The position numbers and the translations under genes are program-made. The notes under the pieces were generated by a model. That model made no database searches and was not told where the DNA came from. It saw only the letters and a program-made list of their open reading frames with translations. Of a stretch of 64,000 nucleotides of DNA, positions 8,729-17,425 are shown one piece after another. Source of the stretch: Pseudomonas anguilliseptica (lineage in GTDB: Bacteria > Pseudomonadota > Gammaproteobacteria > Pseudomonadales > Pseudomonadaceae); assembly GCF_900105355.1 (NCBI RefSeq), contig NZ_FNSC01000001.1, positions 124,001-188,000 of the forward strand. The letters run 5' to 3'. Position 1 is the first letter of the stretch, and every line of letters begins with the position of its first letter.

Positions 8729-9412
8729 ATGCTTATTACCGCCCCGCAGCGCCTACGCAATGCGCTTATTGCACTGGTGTTGTTTCATATCCTGATCATC
8801 ATCGCCAGTAACTACCTGGTGCAGCTGCCGATCACCCTGCTCGGCTGGCACACCACCTGGGGCGCATTCAGCTTCCCGTTTATCTTCCTGGCCACCGACC
8901 TGACCGTACGCCTGCTCGGCAAACAGGCGGCGCGCCGGGTGATTGCCCGGGTAATGCTGCCGGCGCTACTGATTTCCTACATCGTTTCGGTGCTGTTTCA
9001 GGAAGCCAGCTTTCGCGGCTTCGGCGCCTTGCTGGAGTTCAACGAGTTCGTCCTGCGCATTTCTATCGCCAGCTTTCTGGCCTATGTGCTCGGGCAGTTC
9101 CTCGATATTCAAGTATTCGACCGCCTGCGCCAGCTGTCGCTATGGTGGGTAGCGCCAACAGTCTCGACCGTCCTTGGCAACCTGCTGGATACCTACGCGT
9201 TCTTCTCGGTGGCGTTCTGGAACAGCAGCAACCCGTTTATGGCCAAGCACTGGGTGGAAATCGCCACGGTCGATTACGGGGTCAAACTGGTCGTCAGCCT
9301 GCTGCTGTTCGTGCCACTCTACGGCATGTTGCTCAACGCCATTCTGCGCATATTGGCTGGACGCGATGGCCGTACTCCACCCGCCACACCGGCCAACTCT
9401 GGGCCACACTGA
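8729..9412 (+). CDS. yhhQ: Queuosine precursor (preQ0/preQ1) transporter YhhQ
   Basis: A 227-residue inner-membrane protein with about six hydrophobic spans, of the vitamin-transport-like (VUT_1) YhhQ family. These import 7-cyano- or 7-aminomethyl-7-deazaguanine for queuosine synthesis. Family landmarks are the motifs SNYLVQLPI, GAFSFPFIFLATDLTVRLLG, FNEFVLRISIASFLAY and DTYAFFSVAFW. The ATG at 8729 is chosen: AAGG is 7 bases upstream within the riboswitch, while the open frame's earlier 51 codons are hydrophilic and unlike the family. queA and tgt, which use the imported base, lie at 58-60 kb. Confidence 0.93.
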   Translation: MLITAPQRLRNALIALVLFHILIIIASNYLVQLPITLLGWHTTWGAFSFPFIFLATDLTVRLLGKQAARRVIARVMLPALLISYIVSVLFQEASFRGFGALLEFNEFVLRISIASFLAYVLGQFLDIQVFDRLRQLSLWWVAPTVSTVLGNLLDTYAFFSVAFWNSSNPFMAKHWVEIATVDYGVKLVVSLLLFVPLYGMLLNAILRILAGRDGRTPPATPANSGPH

Positions 9413-9471
9413 AGAGAGCGCAGCAAATGGCTGCGCGAGTTGTTTAACCCTCCCCCTCGTGGAGTACCGCC

Positions 9472-9876
9472 ATGTACCGTTCCTTGTTGCTAACCGTCAC
9501 CAGCTTGGCCCTGGCAGTTGCCTTGAACAGTGCCAGCGCCGCCCCAAAACACGACAAGCATGACAAGCACGGTGGCGATGGCGGTATACAGGTTGATCTG
9601 CGCGGCCCGAGCATCGATATCGGCCGAGTGCGCATCATTCTTGGTGACAATCGCGACCTGATCGGCCCAGCCCAATCTCTGCCGCCGGGCATCCGCAAGA
9701 ACCTGGCGCGCGGTAAGCCGCTGCCACCAGGCATTGCCAAGCGCTTCGACAATCGCCTGCTCAGCCAACTGCCGCGCTACGAAGGCTACGAATGGCAGCA
9801 GGTCGGCACCGACGTGGTGCTCGTCACCCTGGCTACGGGACTGATCTACGAGATTCTGCAGAACGTGCTGGACTGA
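9472..9876 (+). CDS. CigR/RcnB-like exported protein
   Basis: A 134-residue protein with a signal peptide (cleavage near NSASA|APKHD). A His/Lys/Asp-rich stretch (KHDKHDKHGGDGG) follows and could bind metal. The conserved module LPPGIRKNLARGKPLPPGIAKRF precedes GYEWQQVGTDVVLV and a hydrophobic C-terminus (LATGLIYEILQNVL). This order fits the anti-virulence regulator CigR / RcnB-like family; its molecular function is not settled. GGAG lies 7 bases before the ATG. The 160 bases that follow hold no feature I can support. Confidence 0.75.
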   Translation: MYRSLLLTVTSLALAVALNSASAAPKHDKHDKHGGDGGIQVDLRGPSIDIGRVRIILGDNRDLIGPAQSLPPGIRKNLARGKPLPPGIAKRFDNRLLSQLPRYEGYEWQQVGTDVVLVTLATGLIYEILQNVLD

Positions 9877-10035
9877 AGCTCGTCAGAAAACTTTTCCCTC
9901 TCTGCGTCCCTCGGGCGGGCGGCTCGCTGGTCGGCTCGACAAGCGGGGGATCGGCCTTGCGCCCTATCTGTTGGGGACGGTATTGCGATGTTCTCTCGCA
10001 GTCAGCTCCTACCGGAAAGCCTGGCGGATGTCTTG

Positions 10036-10932
10036 CTATAAACCTTGCCGCGCCTGCTTGATCAGCAGCCGCGCGCTGTCCCAGCCGACCAGCAGCACCG
10101 CCAGCCAGATCGGCAGATAGGTCAGCCATTGCGCGCTGTTGAACTGTTCGCCGAGAAACAGCAGCGCTACGAGAAACAGCAGCACCGGCTCGACATAACT
10201 GAGAATGCCGAACAGGCCCATTGGCAGCAGGCGACTGGCGGCCATCATCGCGGCAAACGCCAGCGAGCTGATGACCGCCAGCCCCGGCAGCAGCCACCAC
10301 AGCTGCGGCGCCTGGGCAAACAGCTGCGGCGGGCTCCATTGCAGCACCAGCCAGATCGCCACCGGTGCCATAAACAGCATCTCGAAGACAAAACCAGACA
10401 AGACATCCAGGCGCATCCAGCGGCGCAGCATGAAGTACGGCGGATAACCCAACACCGTGACCATCACCACCCAGGAAAACGCCTGGGTCAGCCACAACTC
10501 ATGGGTCACGCCGAGCAAGGCGCAGAACACTGCCAGGCGCTGCAACGGCCGCAGTCGCTCGCCATAGAACACCCGTCCGGCCAGCACCATCGCCAACGGC
10601 AGCAGGAAGTAGCCCAGCGACACTTCCAGCATGCGCCCGGCCAGTGGCGCCCAGACAAACAGCGCCCACTGAATACCCATCAGCAGCGCTGCCAGCGGCA
10701 GGCTGGCCAACAGTAACGGCTCACGCCGCACACGAGCGCAGGCGGCGAGCAGCACCGGCCATTGCCGCGACAGGGTAATCAGCAGCAACACCGCCGGCAT
10801 CGACCAGAGCACCCGCTGGGCAAACACCTGCAAACCATCGAGCGGTGCCAACAGCCGCACATAGCCGGGCACCACGGCAAACAACACCGAGGCAATAATC
10901 GACAGCGCCACACCGCGCCCAGACAGCTGCAT
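10036..10932 (-). CDS. rarD: EamA/DMT-family transporter RarD
   Basis: A 298-residue membrane protein of the drug/metabolite transporter superfamily with about ten hydrophobic spans and two EamA repeats. It starts GVALSIIASVLFAVVPGYVRLL and contains FAQRVLWSMP and LSYVEPVLLFLVALLFLGE, typical of RarD. The substrate is unknown. ATG 10932 is preferred: the preceding 39 codons of open frame are hydrophilic and Cys/Arg-rich, unlike the family, and GGGTGATGT lies just upstream. Confidence 0.85.
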   Translation of the reverse strand: MQLSGRGVALSIIASVLFAVVPGYVRLLAPLDGLQVFAQRVLWSMPAVLLLITLSRQWPVLLAACARVRREPLLLASLPLAALLMGIQWALFVWAPLAGRMLEVSLGYFLLPLAMVLAGRVFYGERLRPLQRLAVFCALLGVTHELWLTQAFSWVVMVTVLGYPPYFMLRRWMRLDVLSGFVFEMLFMAPVAIWLVLQWSPPQLFAQAPQLWWLLPGLAVISSLAFAAMMAASRLLPMGLFGILSYVEPVLLFLVALLFLGEQFNSAQWLTYLPIWLAVLLVGWDSARLLIKQARQGL

Positions 10933-11049
10933 CACATCACCCTGCTCAATCAAACCCCGACATCTTGCCTGGCTTGTAGTTAAGACCACAGCCATAAAGC
11001 GACACAGCCGGGAACTTAAACAGCCGTACAGCGAAAAAATGCAGCGCAT

Positions 11050-11081
11050 AAAAAAGCCCGCACTGCATCAGCAGAGCGGGC
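11050..11081 (-). terminator. Rho-independent terminator of azoR
   Basis: On the minus strand GCCCGC-T-CTGC, loop TGAT, GCAG-T-GCGGGC is followed by six T (11050-11055). The stem arms are 11056-11061 and 11076-11081, with the inner CTGC/GCAG helix. It lies 50 bases past the azoreductase stop and upstream of rarD. Confidence 0.88.
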
Positions 11082-11132
11082 AGAGACGTCCAGGAGCACC
11101 GGACGCCAGGAGAGCAGGATGCGGCGGGAGAA

Positions 11133-11732
11133 TCAGATGGCCTGGGCCAGTTGCGCCTTGGCCTGGTTCAGGCCTTTCTCGAGAAAGTCGCCGCCCAGGT
11201 TGAGGCCTTCGGCGTGGATAAAGCTGACATCGTGAATGCCGACAAAGGCCAGCGCCTGACGCAGGTAGGGTTCCTGATGATCCTGGGTACCGCCGGCATA
11301 AATGCCGCCACGGGCGGTCAGGACAAAGGCGCGCTTGCCACTGAGCAGGCCTTGCGGGCCGGTTTCGCTGTACTTGAAGGTCACACCCGCACGCAGCACA
11401 TGGTCGAGCCAGGCCTTCAGGGTGCTGGGGATGGCGAAGTTGTACATGGGCGCGGCCAGCACCAGCACATCGGCGGCCAGCAGCTCGTCGGTCAGCAGGT
11501 TGGACAGCGCCAGCGCAGCCTGCTCGGCTTCACTCTGCTGCCCGGCCGGGGTCATCCAGCCGCCCAGCAGATTGGCGTCGAGGTGCGGCACCTGATCAAC
11601 CGCGAGGTCACGCACCTTGATTTGGTCAGCCGGGTTGGCAGCCGACCAGTCGGCAATAAATTGTGCTGTCAGCTGACGAGAAACCGAACCTTGCTGACGG
11701 GCGCTGCTTTCAATTACCAGGACGTTTGCCAT
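11133..11732 (-). CDS. azoR: FMN-dependent NADH:quinone oxidoreductase / azoreductase
   Basis: A 199-residue flavodoxin-fold enzyme. It shows the FMN phosphate loop ESSARQQGSVSRQL at the N-terminus, the APMYNFAIPSTLKAWLDHVLRAGVTF segment that binds flavin, and TARGGIY near residue 140. It reduces quinones and azo dyes with NADH. ATG 11732 starts MANVLVIES; GGAG lies 8 bases upstream. A terminator follows at 11050-11081, so it is monocistronic. Confidence 0.93.
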   Translation of the reverse strand: MANVLVIESSARQQGSVSRQLTAQFIADWSAANPADQIKVRDLAVDQVPHLDANLLGGWMTPAGQQSEAEQAALALSNLLTDELLAADVLVLAAPMYNFAIPSTLKAWLDHVLRAGVTFKYSETGPQGLLSGKRAFVLTARGGIYAGGTQDHQEPYLRQALAFVGIHDVSFIHAEGLNLGGDFLEKGLNQAKAQLAQAI

Positions 11733-11888
11733 GTTGTCTGCTCCATCGAAGGGTTGTTGAACATCGATGGGCAAAGAACAGGAGTGCTAAATCCGATTAA
11801 AAAGCGCAAACAACTGCGTAAAACCATCTAATAATTTGATTTATAGCCAGCCCGCGCTTAGTCTCTGGGTTGTGTGGCCAAGTACTGA

Positions 11889-12203
11889 TTAACTGATTTC
11901 GCAGGTCAGTTTGACCCGCAGCTTGATAATGCTGCGGCTGAACTTCACCGCCAGGCTGTTGCTTTCACCGGCAGCCAGGCTGACCTTGCGGCTGCGCGGC
12001 GCTTCTGGGCCGTTGCGAAATACCGCCGTGCACTTGGCATCGCTGCGGCCATAGTTGTACAGCTGCAAGCCGCCCATGTTGTGGTCGATTTCCTGGGTGG
12101 TGGCCGAGACTTCAGCGCCATTGAGCTGTTTCTCCACCTCGATCGGGTAGGCCATTACAGTCAGCGGCAGGCAGGCCAGCAGTGCGCAACAGAGCTTTTT
12201 CAT
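11889..12203 (-). CDS. Small periplasmic protein, function unknown
   Basis: A 104-residue protein with a signal peptide (MKKLCCALLACLPLTVMA, then YPIEVEK). The mature part is beta-rich and carries a conserved-looking core (HNMGGLQLYNYG..DAKCTAVFRNGPEAPR) with Cys residues near 62 and 101 that could form a disulfide. I have seen similar short proteins in other pseudomonads but do not know a function. ATG 12203 is favoured because the signal peptide begins there. It is divergent from the LysR gene. Confidence 0.65.
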   Translation of the reverse strand: MKKLCCALLACLPLTVMAYPIEVEKQLNGAEVSATTQEIDHNMGGLQLYNYGRSDAKCTAVFRNGPEAPRSRKVSLAAGESNSLAVKFSRSIIKLRVKLTCEIS

Positions 12204-12291
12204 CAGGGCAGTCTCCGGCAAAAGACGGCCAGTTTAGGTTGATTGAGTCAGTATTTGCACCCTGGAACTTGAGCAAGCACAGGAACCGATT

Positions 12292-13218
12292 ATGAAAGCT
12301 CCCCGCGTAACCCTCGACCAATGGCGCACCCTGCAGGCAGTGGTCGACCATGGCGGCTTTGCTCAGGCCGCCGAGGTGCTGCACCGCTCACAATCCTCTG
12401 TCAGCTACACCGTGGCGCGTATGCAGGAGCAGCTGGGCGTACCGCTGCTGCGTATCGATGGACGCAAGGCGGTGCTCACCGAAGCCGGTGACGTGCTACT
12501 GCGCCGCTCGCGGCAACTGGTCAAACAGGCCAGTCAACTGGAGGACCTGGCCCACCATATGGAACAGGGCTGGGAGGCCGAAGTGCGCCTGGTGGTCGAT
12601 GCCGCCTACCCCAATGCCCGCCTGGTGCGCGCGCTGACCGCCTTTATGCCGCAAAGCCGTGGCTGTCGGGTACGTCTGCGCGAGGAAGTGCTGTCCGGCG
12701 TGGAAGAAGTGCTCAAGGATGGCATGGCTGACCTCGCCATCAGCGCGCTGAACATTCCCGGTTTTCTCGGTGCTGAAATGAGCACGGTGGAGTTTGTCGC
12801 CGTGGCCCACCCCGATCACCCGCTGCACCGCCTGCAGCGGGTCGTAACCTTCCAGGACCTGGAAGCCCAGATGCAGGTGGTGATCCGCGATTCTGGGCGC
12901 CAGCAGCCGCGCGACGTTGGCTGGCTCGGCGCCGAACAGCGCTGGACGGTCGGCAGCCTGGCCACCGCTGCCACCTTTGTCAGCAACGGCCTGGGCTTTG
13001 CCTGGTTGCCGCGCCACCTGATCGAACGCGAGCTCAAGGACGGCCAGCTCAAGCCCCTGCCGCTGGATCAAGGTGGCAGCCGCAACCCGCTGTTCTTCCT
13101 CTATTCAAACAAAGACAAGCCCCTGGGCCCGGCCACGCAGATTCTCGTCGAGCTGATCCAGCGCTTCGATGCCGCCCCTTTGAATGCAGCCTTTGCTGCG
13201 CCCCTGCCCAACGCCTGA
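12292..13218 (+). CDS. LysR-family transcriptional regulator
   Basis: A 308-residue regulator. The winged helix-turn-helix is at residues 8-66 (WRTLQAVVDHGGFAQAAEVLHRSQSSVSYTVARMQEQLG), followed by a linker helix and an effector-binding domain (90-295). AGGA lies 8 bases before the ATG. It sits 88 bases from a divergent periplasmic-protein gene, its most likely neighbour target, and upstream of the hydrolase on the same strand. The effector is unknown. Confidence 0.9.
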   Translation: MKAPRVTLDQWRTLQAVVDHGGFAQAAEVLHRSQSSVSYTVARMQEQLGVPLLRIDGRKAVLTEAGDVLLRRSRQLVKQASQLEDLAHHMEQGWEAEVRLVVDAAYPNARLVRALTAFMPQSRGCRVRLREEVLSGVEEVLKDGMADLAISALNIPGFLGAEMSTVEFVAVAHPDHPLHRLQRVVTFQDLEAQMQVVIRDSGRQQPRDVGWLGAEQRWTVGSLATAATFVSNGLGFAWLPRHLIERELKDGQLKPLPLDQGGSRNPLFFLYSNKDKPLGPATQILVELIQRFDAAPLNAAFAAPLPNA

Positions 13219-13248
13219 GAAGAACATGGGCCTGAGAGGAACCTGTAG

Positions 13249-14061
13249 ATGTCATTTTTTGATAACGACGACTGCCAGTTGCACTACGAGGAATACGGTC
13301 ACGGCGCGCCTGTGCTGTTGGTCCACGGCCTCGGTTCGAGTACACGTGACTGGGAATATCAGATCCCCGAACTGGCTCGCCATTACCGGGTAATTGCCCT
13401 CGATGTACGCGGCCACGGCCGTTCGGACAAACCCCGCGAGCGCTATAGCATCCAGGGTTTCGCCGAGGATGTGGCGGCGCTGATCGAGCATCTGCAACTG
13501 CCACAGGTGCATCTGGTGGGTATCTCCATGGGCGGCATGATCGGCTTCCAACTGGGCGTGGATCGCCCCGAATTGCTGAGAAGCCTGTGCATCGTCAACA
13601 GTGGCCCGGAAGTGAAGGCGAAAAGCCCGCGCGACTATATCGAGATCGCCAAACGCTGGAGCCTGTCGCGCCTGCTCAGCCTCGATACCATTGCCAAGGC
13701 CCTGGGCAAACTGCTGTTCCCCAAACCGGAGCAGGAAGAGCTGCGACAGAAAATCCTGCAACGCTGGCCGCAGAACGACAAGCGTGCTTACCTTGCCAGC
13801 CTGGATGCGATTATCGGCTGGGGGGTACGGGAACGCCTGAGCCGGATCGGCTGTCCGACCCTGGTGGTCACGGCCGACCGCGATTACACCCCGGTGGCGC
13901 AGAAGCAGGCGTATGTCGATGAACTGCCCAACGCACGCCTGCTGGTGATCGAAGATTCACGTCACGCCACACCGCTGGATCAACCCGAACAATTCAACAG
14001 CAGCCTGCTAGCCTTTCTTGCCGAAGTCGAACAGGCCGCTTCCACTGCCAAGCAACAATAA
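13249..14061 (+). CDS. Alpha/beta hydrolase
   Basis: A 270-residue alpha/beta-hydrolase fold protein. The oxyanion strand HGLGSS is near residue 25, the nucleophile elbow GISMGG has Ser near 91-92, the acid is probably the Asp in TADRDYTP, and the His is in DSRHATPLD near 245. The pattern resembles 3-oxoadipate enol-lactonase-like and esterase families, but no aromatic-degradation genes are nearby, so a specific reaction is not assigned. AGAGGA precedes the ATG; ppiA follows 11 bases later, probably in one transcript. Confidence 0.85.
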   Translation: MSFFDNDDCQLHYEEYGHGAPVLLVHGLGSSTRDWEYQIPELARHYRVIALDVRGHGRSDKPRERYSIQGFAEDVAALIEHLQLPQVHLVGISMGGMIGFQLGVDRPELLRSLCIVNSGPEVKAKSPRDYIEIAKRWSLSRLLSLDTIAKALGKLLFPKPEQEELRQKILQRWPQNDKRAYLASLDAIIGWGVRERLSRIGCPTLVVTADRDYTPVAQKQAYVDELPNARLLVIEDSRHATPLDQPEQFNSSLLAFLAEVEQAASTAKQQ

Positions 14062-14072
14062 GGACTACCCGC

Positions 14073-14627
14073 ATGTTCAAGACCCTAACCCTCGCCGCCT
14101 GCTCCATCCTGTTTGCCGGCAGCCTGCTGGCCGCAGAAAACCCGAAAGTGCTGCTGACTACCAGCCTCGGCGACATCGAGATCGAACTGAATGCCGAAAA
14201 AGCGCCGATCAGCACCGCCAACTTCCTCGCCTACGTCGACAGCGGCTACTACGCCGGCACCCAGTTCCACCGGGTGATTCCAGGCTTTATGGTGCAGGGC
14301 GGCGGCTTCGATGCCGACATGCAGCAGAAGGACACCCAGGCGCCGATCAAGAACGAAGCCGACAACGGTCTGCACAACGTGCGCGGCACCCTGGCTATGG
14401 CCCGTACCCAGGTACGCGACTCCGCCACCAGCCAGTTCTTTATCAACCACAAGGACAACGCCTTCCTCGACCACGGCTCGCGTGACTTCGGTTACGCCGT
14501 ATTCGGTAAGGTGGTGAAGGGCATGGACGTGGTCGACAAGATCGCCCAGGTGCCGACCGCCAACCGTGGCGGTCATCAGAACGTGCCGCGTGAACCGGTG
14601 CTGATCACCGAAGCCAAGCGTCTCTGA
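14073..14627 (+). CDS. ppiA: Periplasmic cyclophilin-type peptidyl-prolyl isomerase
   Basis: A 184-residue protein with a signal peptide ending near SLLAAE and a full cyclophilin domain: [13 protein letters not shown] (catalytic Arg), [21 protein letters not shown] and [14 protein letters not shown]. It catalyses cis-trans isomerisation of Xaa-Pro bonds, here in the periplasm. AAGGA lies 8 bases before the ATG. It probably shares a transcript with the hydrolase just upstream. Confidence 0.93.
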   Translation: MFKTLTLAACSILFAGSLLAAENPKVLLTTSLGDIEIELNAEKAPISTANFLAYVDSGYYAGTQFHRVIPGFMVQGGGFDADMQQKDTQAPIKNEADNGLHNVRGTLAMARTQVRDSATSQFFINHKDNAFLDHGSRDFGYAVFGKVVKGMDVVDKIAQVPTANRGGHQNVPREPVLITEAKRL

Positions 14628-14635
14628 TTGCACCC

Positions 14636-14661
14636 CGCGGGGTGGGCCTGCTCACCCCGCG
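14636..14661 (+). terminator. Hairpin after ppiA
   Basis: CGCGGGGTG (14636-14644) pairs with CACCCCGCG (14653-14661), loop GGCCTGCT. A T-richer stretch (CTCTTTTTC) comes about 10 bases later, so it is a plausible but not classic terminator. Confidence 0.5.
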
Positions 14662-14749
14662 CGCTTTACCCTCTTTTTCTGCGCAACACCCACCCCGGCA
14701 AACTCGTTAGAATCGGGCGCTATTCCCTGATCTAGGCAGGATGCCTGAC

Positions 14750-16582
14750 ATGCTGTTCCGCCGCTTCGAACACCTGATCGATGTCTTTAAAGCCAGCCCG
14801 GATGTCGAGCCACCGGCCGGTATGCTGGCGTTTTGTGCCTACTATTTGCGCCAGGTCTGGCCGTTGATGATCGCCGTGCTGGTAGTCGGCTTTGTTGCGG
14901 CCTTGATCGAAGTCGCGCTGTTCAGCTTCCTCGGTCAGCTGATCGATATGACGCAGACCACCTCAAGTGGCGAGTTCTTCGAGCAGCACCAGCACACGCT
15001 GCTGTGGATGCTGCTGGTGGCGCTGGTCATCCGCCCGCTGGTATTCGGCCTGCACAACCTGCTGACGCATCAGACCATCAACCCCGGCCTGACCAATCTG
15101 ATCCGCTGGCAGAACCACCGTTATGTGCTCAAGCAGAGCCTGAGCTTCTTCCAGAACGATTTCGCCGGGCGCATCGCCCAACGCATCATGCAGACGGGTC
15201 CCTCGCTGCGTGATTCAGCGATGCAGGTGGTCGATGCGCTCTGGCATGTGCTGGTGTACGCCGCCAGCGCGCTGTACCTGTTTGCCGCCGCCGACCTGCG
15301 CCTGATTGCCCCGCTGCTGCTGTGGATCGTCGGTTACTGCGCGGCGCTCTGGTACTTCGTGCCGCGCATCAAGCAGCGCTCAGCGGCGGCCTCGGCGGCG
15401 CGTTCGAAAGTCATGGGCCGGGTGGTCGACGGCTACAGCAACGTCACCACCCTCAAGCTGTTCGCCCACACCCAGGTCGAGGAACACTACGCCCGCGAAG
15501 CCATACAAGAACTGCTCGGCAAGGTGCGTTTGCAGTCGCGCATCATCACCACCCTGGATTTCCTGATCACCTGCCTTAACGGCATGCTGATCGTCGGCAC
15601 CGGCGCGCTGGCGCTGTGGCTGTGGGATCAGCAACTGATCAGCACCGGCGACATCGCTCTGGCGCTGGGCCTGGTGATTCGCATCAACGGTATGGCCGAA
15701 TGGATCATGTGGGTGGTCAACGGCATCTTCGAAAACGTCGGCACCGTGCAGGACGGCATGAAAACCATTGTCCAGCCGCGCCAGGTGCTCGACCAGACCG
15801 CGGCCAAACCCCTGCAAGTCAGCCAGGGCGCCGTGCAGTTCGACAACATCCACTTTCACTACGGTAAGCGCAACGGGGTGATCGCTGGCCTCAGCCTGGC
15901 CGTGGCACCCGGCGAAAAAATCGGCCTGATCGGCCCTTCCGGCGCGGGCAAATCAACCCTGGCAAATCTGCTGCTACGCCTCTACGACCTTGAGAGCGGG
16001 CGCATCCTGATCGACGGTCAGAACATCGCCGAGGTGGCCCAGGAAAGCCTGCGCGCGCAGATCGGCATGGTCACCCAGGACACCTCGTTGCTGCACCGAT
16101 CGATCCGCGACAACCTGCTCTACGGCAAACCCGAGGCCAGTGAAGACGAGCTGCTCGACGCCGTACGCAAGGCCCGCGCCGACAGCTTTATCCCGCTACT
16201 GGACGACGGCATGGGCGGCCATGGATTCGACGCGCAGATTGGCGAACGCGGGGTCAAACTCTCCGGCGGTCAGCGCCAGCGTATCGCCATCGCCCGCGTG
16301 CTGCTCAAGGACGCACCGATTCTGGTGCTGGACGAAGCCACCTCGGCGCTGGATTCGGAAATCGAAGCGGCCATTCAGGAAAGCCTGGATACCCTGATGC
16401 AGGGCAAAACGGTGATCGCCATCGCCCATCGCCTGTCGACCATTGCGCGCATGGACCGCCTGGTGGTGATCGACCAAGGGCGCATCGTCGAAACCGGTAG
16501 CCACAGTGAGCTGATCGCCGCCGGTGGTCTCTATGCGCGGCTTTGGCAGCATCAGACCGGAGGTTTTGTCGGCGTCGATTAA
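14750..16582 (+). CDS. ABC exporter, fused membrane and ATPase domains
   Basis: A 610-residue half-transporter. The N-terminal ~330 residues hold a six-helix exporter membrane domain. The ATPase has Walker A GPSGAGKST (about 395), signature LSGGQRQRIAIARVLL (about 503), Walker B ILVLDEATSALD (about 523) and the switch His in IAHRLST (about 558). It probably works as a homodimer; the substrate is unknown. ATG 14750 is preferred over 14741: AGG ends 9 bases upstream of it, but directly abuts the earlier ATG. A TAGAAT -10 lies near 14708. Confidence 0.9.
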   Translation: MLFRRFEHLIDVFKASPDVEPPAGMLAFCAYYLRQVWPLMIAVLVVGFVAALIEVALFSFLGQLIDMTQTTSSGEFFEQHQHTLLWMLLVALVIRPLVFGLHNLLTHQTINPGLTNLIRWQNHRYVLKQSLSFFQNDFAGRIAQRIMQTGPSLRDSAMQVVDALWHVLVYAASALYLFAAADLRLIAPLLLWIVGYCAALWYFVPRIKQRSAAASAARSKVMGRVVDGYSNVTTLKLFAHTQVEEHYAREAIQELLGKVRLQSRIITTLDFLITCLNGMLIVGTGALALWLWDQQLISTGDIALALGLVIRINGMAEWIMWVVNGIFENVGTVQDGMKTIVQPRQVLDQTAAKPLQVSQGAVQFDNIHFHYGKRNGVIAGLSLAVAPGEKIGLIGPSGAGKSTLANLLLRLYDLESGRILIDGQNIAEVAQESLRAQIGMVTQDTSLLHRSIRDNLLYGKPEASEDELLDAVRKARADSFIPLLDDGMGGHGFDAQIGERGVKLSGGQRQRIAIARVLLKDAPILVLDEATSALDSEIEAAIQESLDTLMQGKTVIAIAHRLSTIARMDRLVVIDQGRIVETGSHSELIAAGGLYARLWQHQTGGFVGVD

Positions 16583-16612
16583 CGTCCGATCTAAGGGCTG
16601 GATTGGCGAAGC

Positions 16613-17353
16613 TCAGTTGCGCGCATGGGCCATCTGAAACTTCGCCACGCCTTCCAGCCTGGCCAGCTCATCGGCCATATCGCTGATCCGCGCACTCTTC
16701 TGCCCATCCACCGCCACGGCGACAAAGCGCCACTCCAGCTGGCCCTGCTCAAAACTCACGGTGAACGAGCCGCCGGCAATCACATAGCCACGCTCGCGGG
16801 CGATTTCACGCAAACGCGCCTCATGCGGGCGGACAAATCCGGGGGCGAAACGCAGCACAATGGCCAGTGCCGGACGCGATGGCAGCCGCGCCTCCAGCTT
16901 GGCGCCCCACATCATCAGCCCGGCAGAAATCAGGCTAAGCAGCACCGCCGCGCCATAGAAGCCGACGCCCACCAGCACGCCAATCGCCGAAGACGCCCAG
17001 ATCGACGCCGCCGTGGTCAGGCCGCTGATGCTCATGCCGTCCTTCATAATCAGCCCGGCACCAAGAAAACCGATGCCGGTGACCACCCCCTGAATCACCC
17101 GTGTCGGGTCGACACTGGAGAGAGAGTGATCGCCCAGCCAGTGCTGCGGGTACACGCACAACACCGTCAGCGCACAGGAGGCCATACAGACCATGCCATA
17201 AGTACGCATGCCCGCCGCGCGGCCATGGTAGGAGCGCTCATAACCGACCAGCAGACCAAGCAGCAGCGCGCCGAGCATATTCAGAAACAGGGTCAGATTG
17301 ACCGCCACACCCGGCAGCAGCCAGAACTTATCGACCAGGGCAAATGCACTCAC
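16613..17353 (-). CDS. MgtC/SapB family membrane protein
   Basis: A 246-residue protein. The N-terminal half has about five hydrophobic spans with the family motifs LLGLLVGYERSYHGRAAGMRTY and TRVIQGVVTGIGFLGAGLIMK. The C-terminal ~80 residues form a soluble ACT-like domain. MgtC proteins support growth at low magnesium and inside host cells and modulate the F-ATPase in some species. The start is GTG 17353, with GAGG 6 bases upstream. It is a single gene between a convergent ABC exporter and an acyltransferase gene. Confidence 0.88.
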   Translation of the reverse strand: MSAFALVDKFWLLPGVAVNLTLFLNMLGALLLGLLVGYERSYHGRAAGMRTYGMVCMASCALTVLCVYPQHWLGDHSLSSVDPTRVIQGVVTGIGFLGAGLIMKDGMSISGLTTAASIWASSAIGVLVGVGFYGAAVLLSLISAGLMMWGAKLEARLPSRPALAIVLRFAPGFVRPHEARLREIARERGYVIAGGSFTVSFEQGQLEWRFVAVAVDGQKSARISDMADELARLEGVAKFQMAHARN

Positions 17354-17425
17354 AACACACCTCGCGCAGCAGCGGACCTGCTCTGAGCGTAGTTGCCGCC
17401 CCGCTAAACTGCGCGAGCGGGCACG

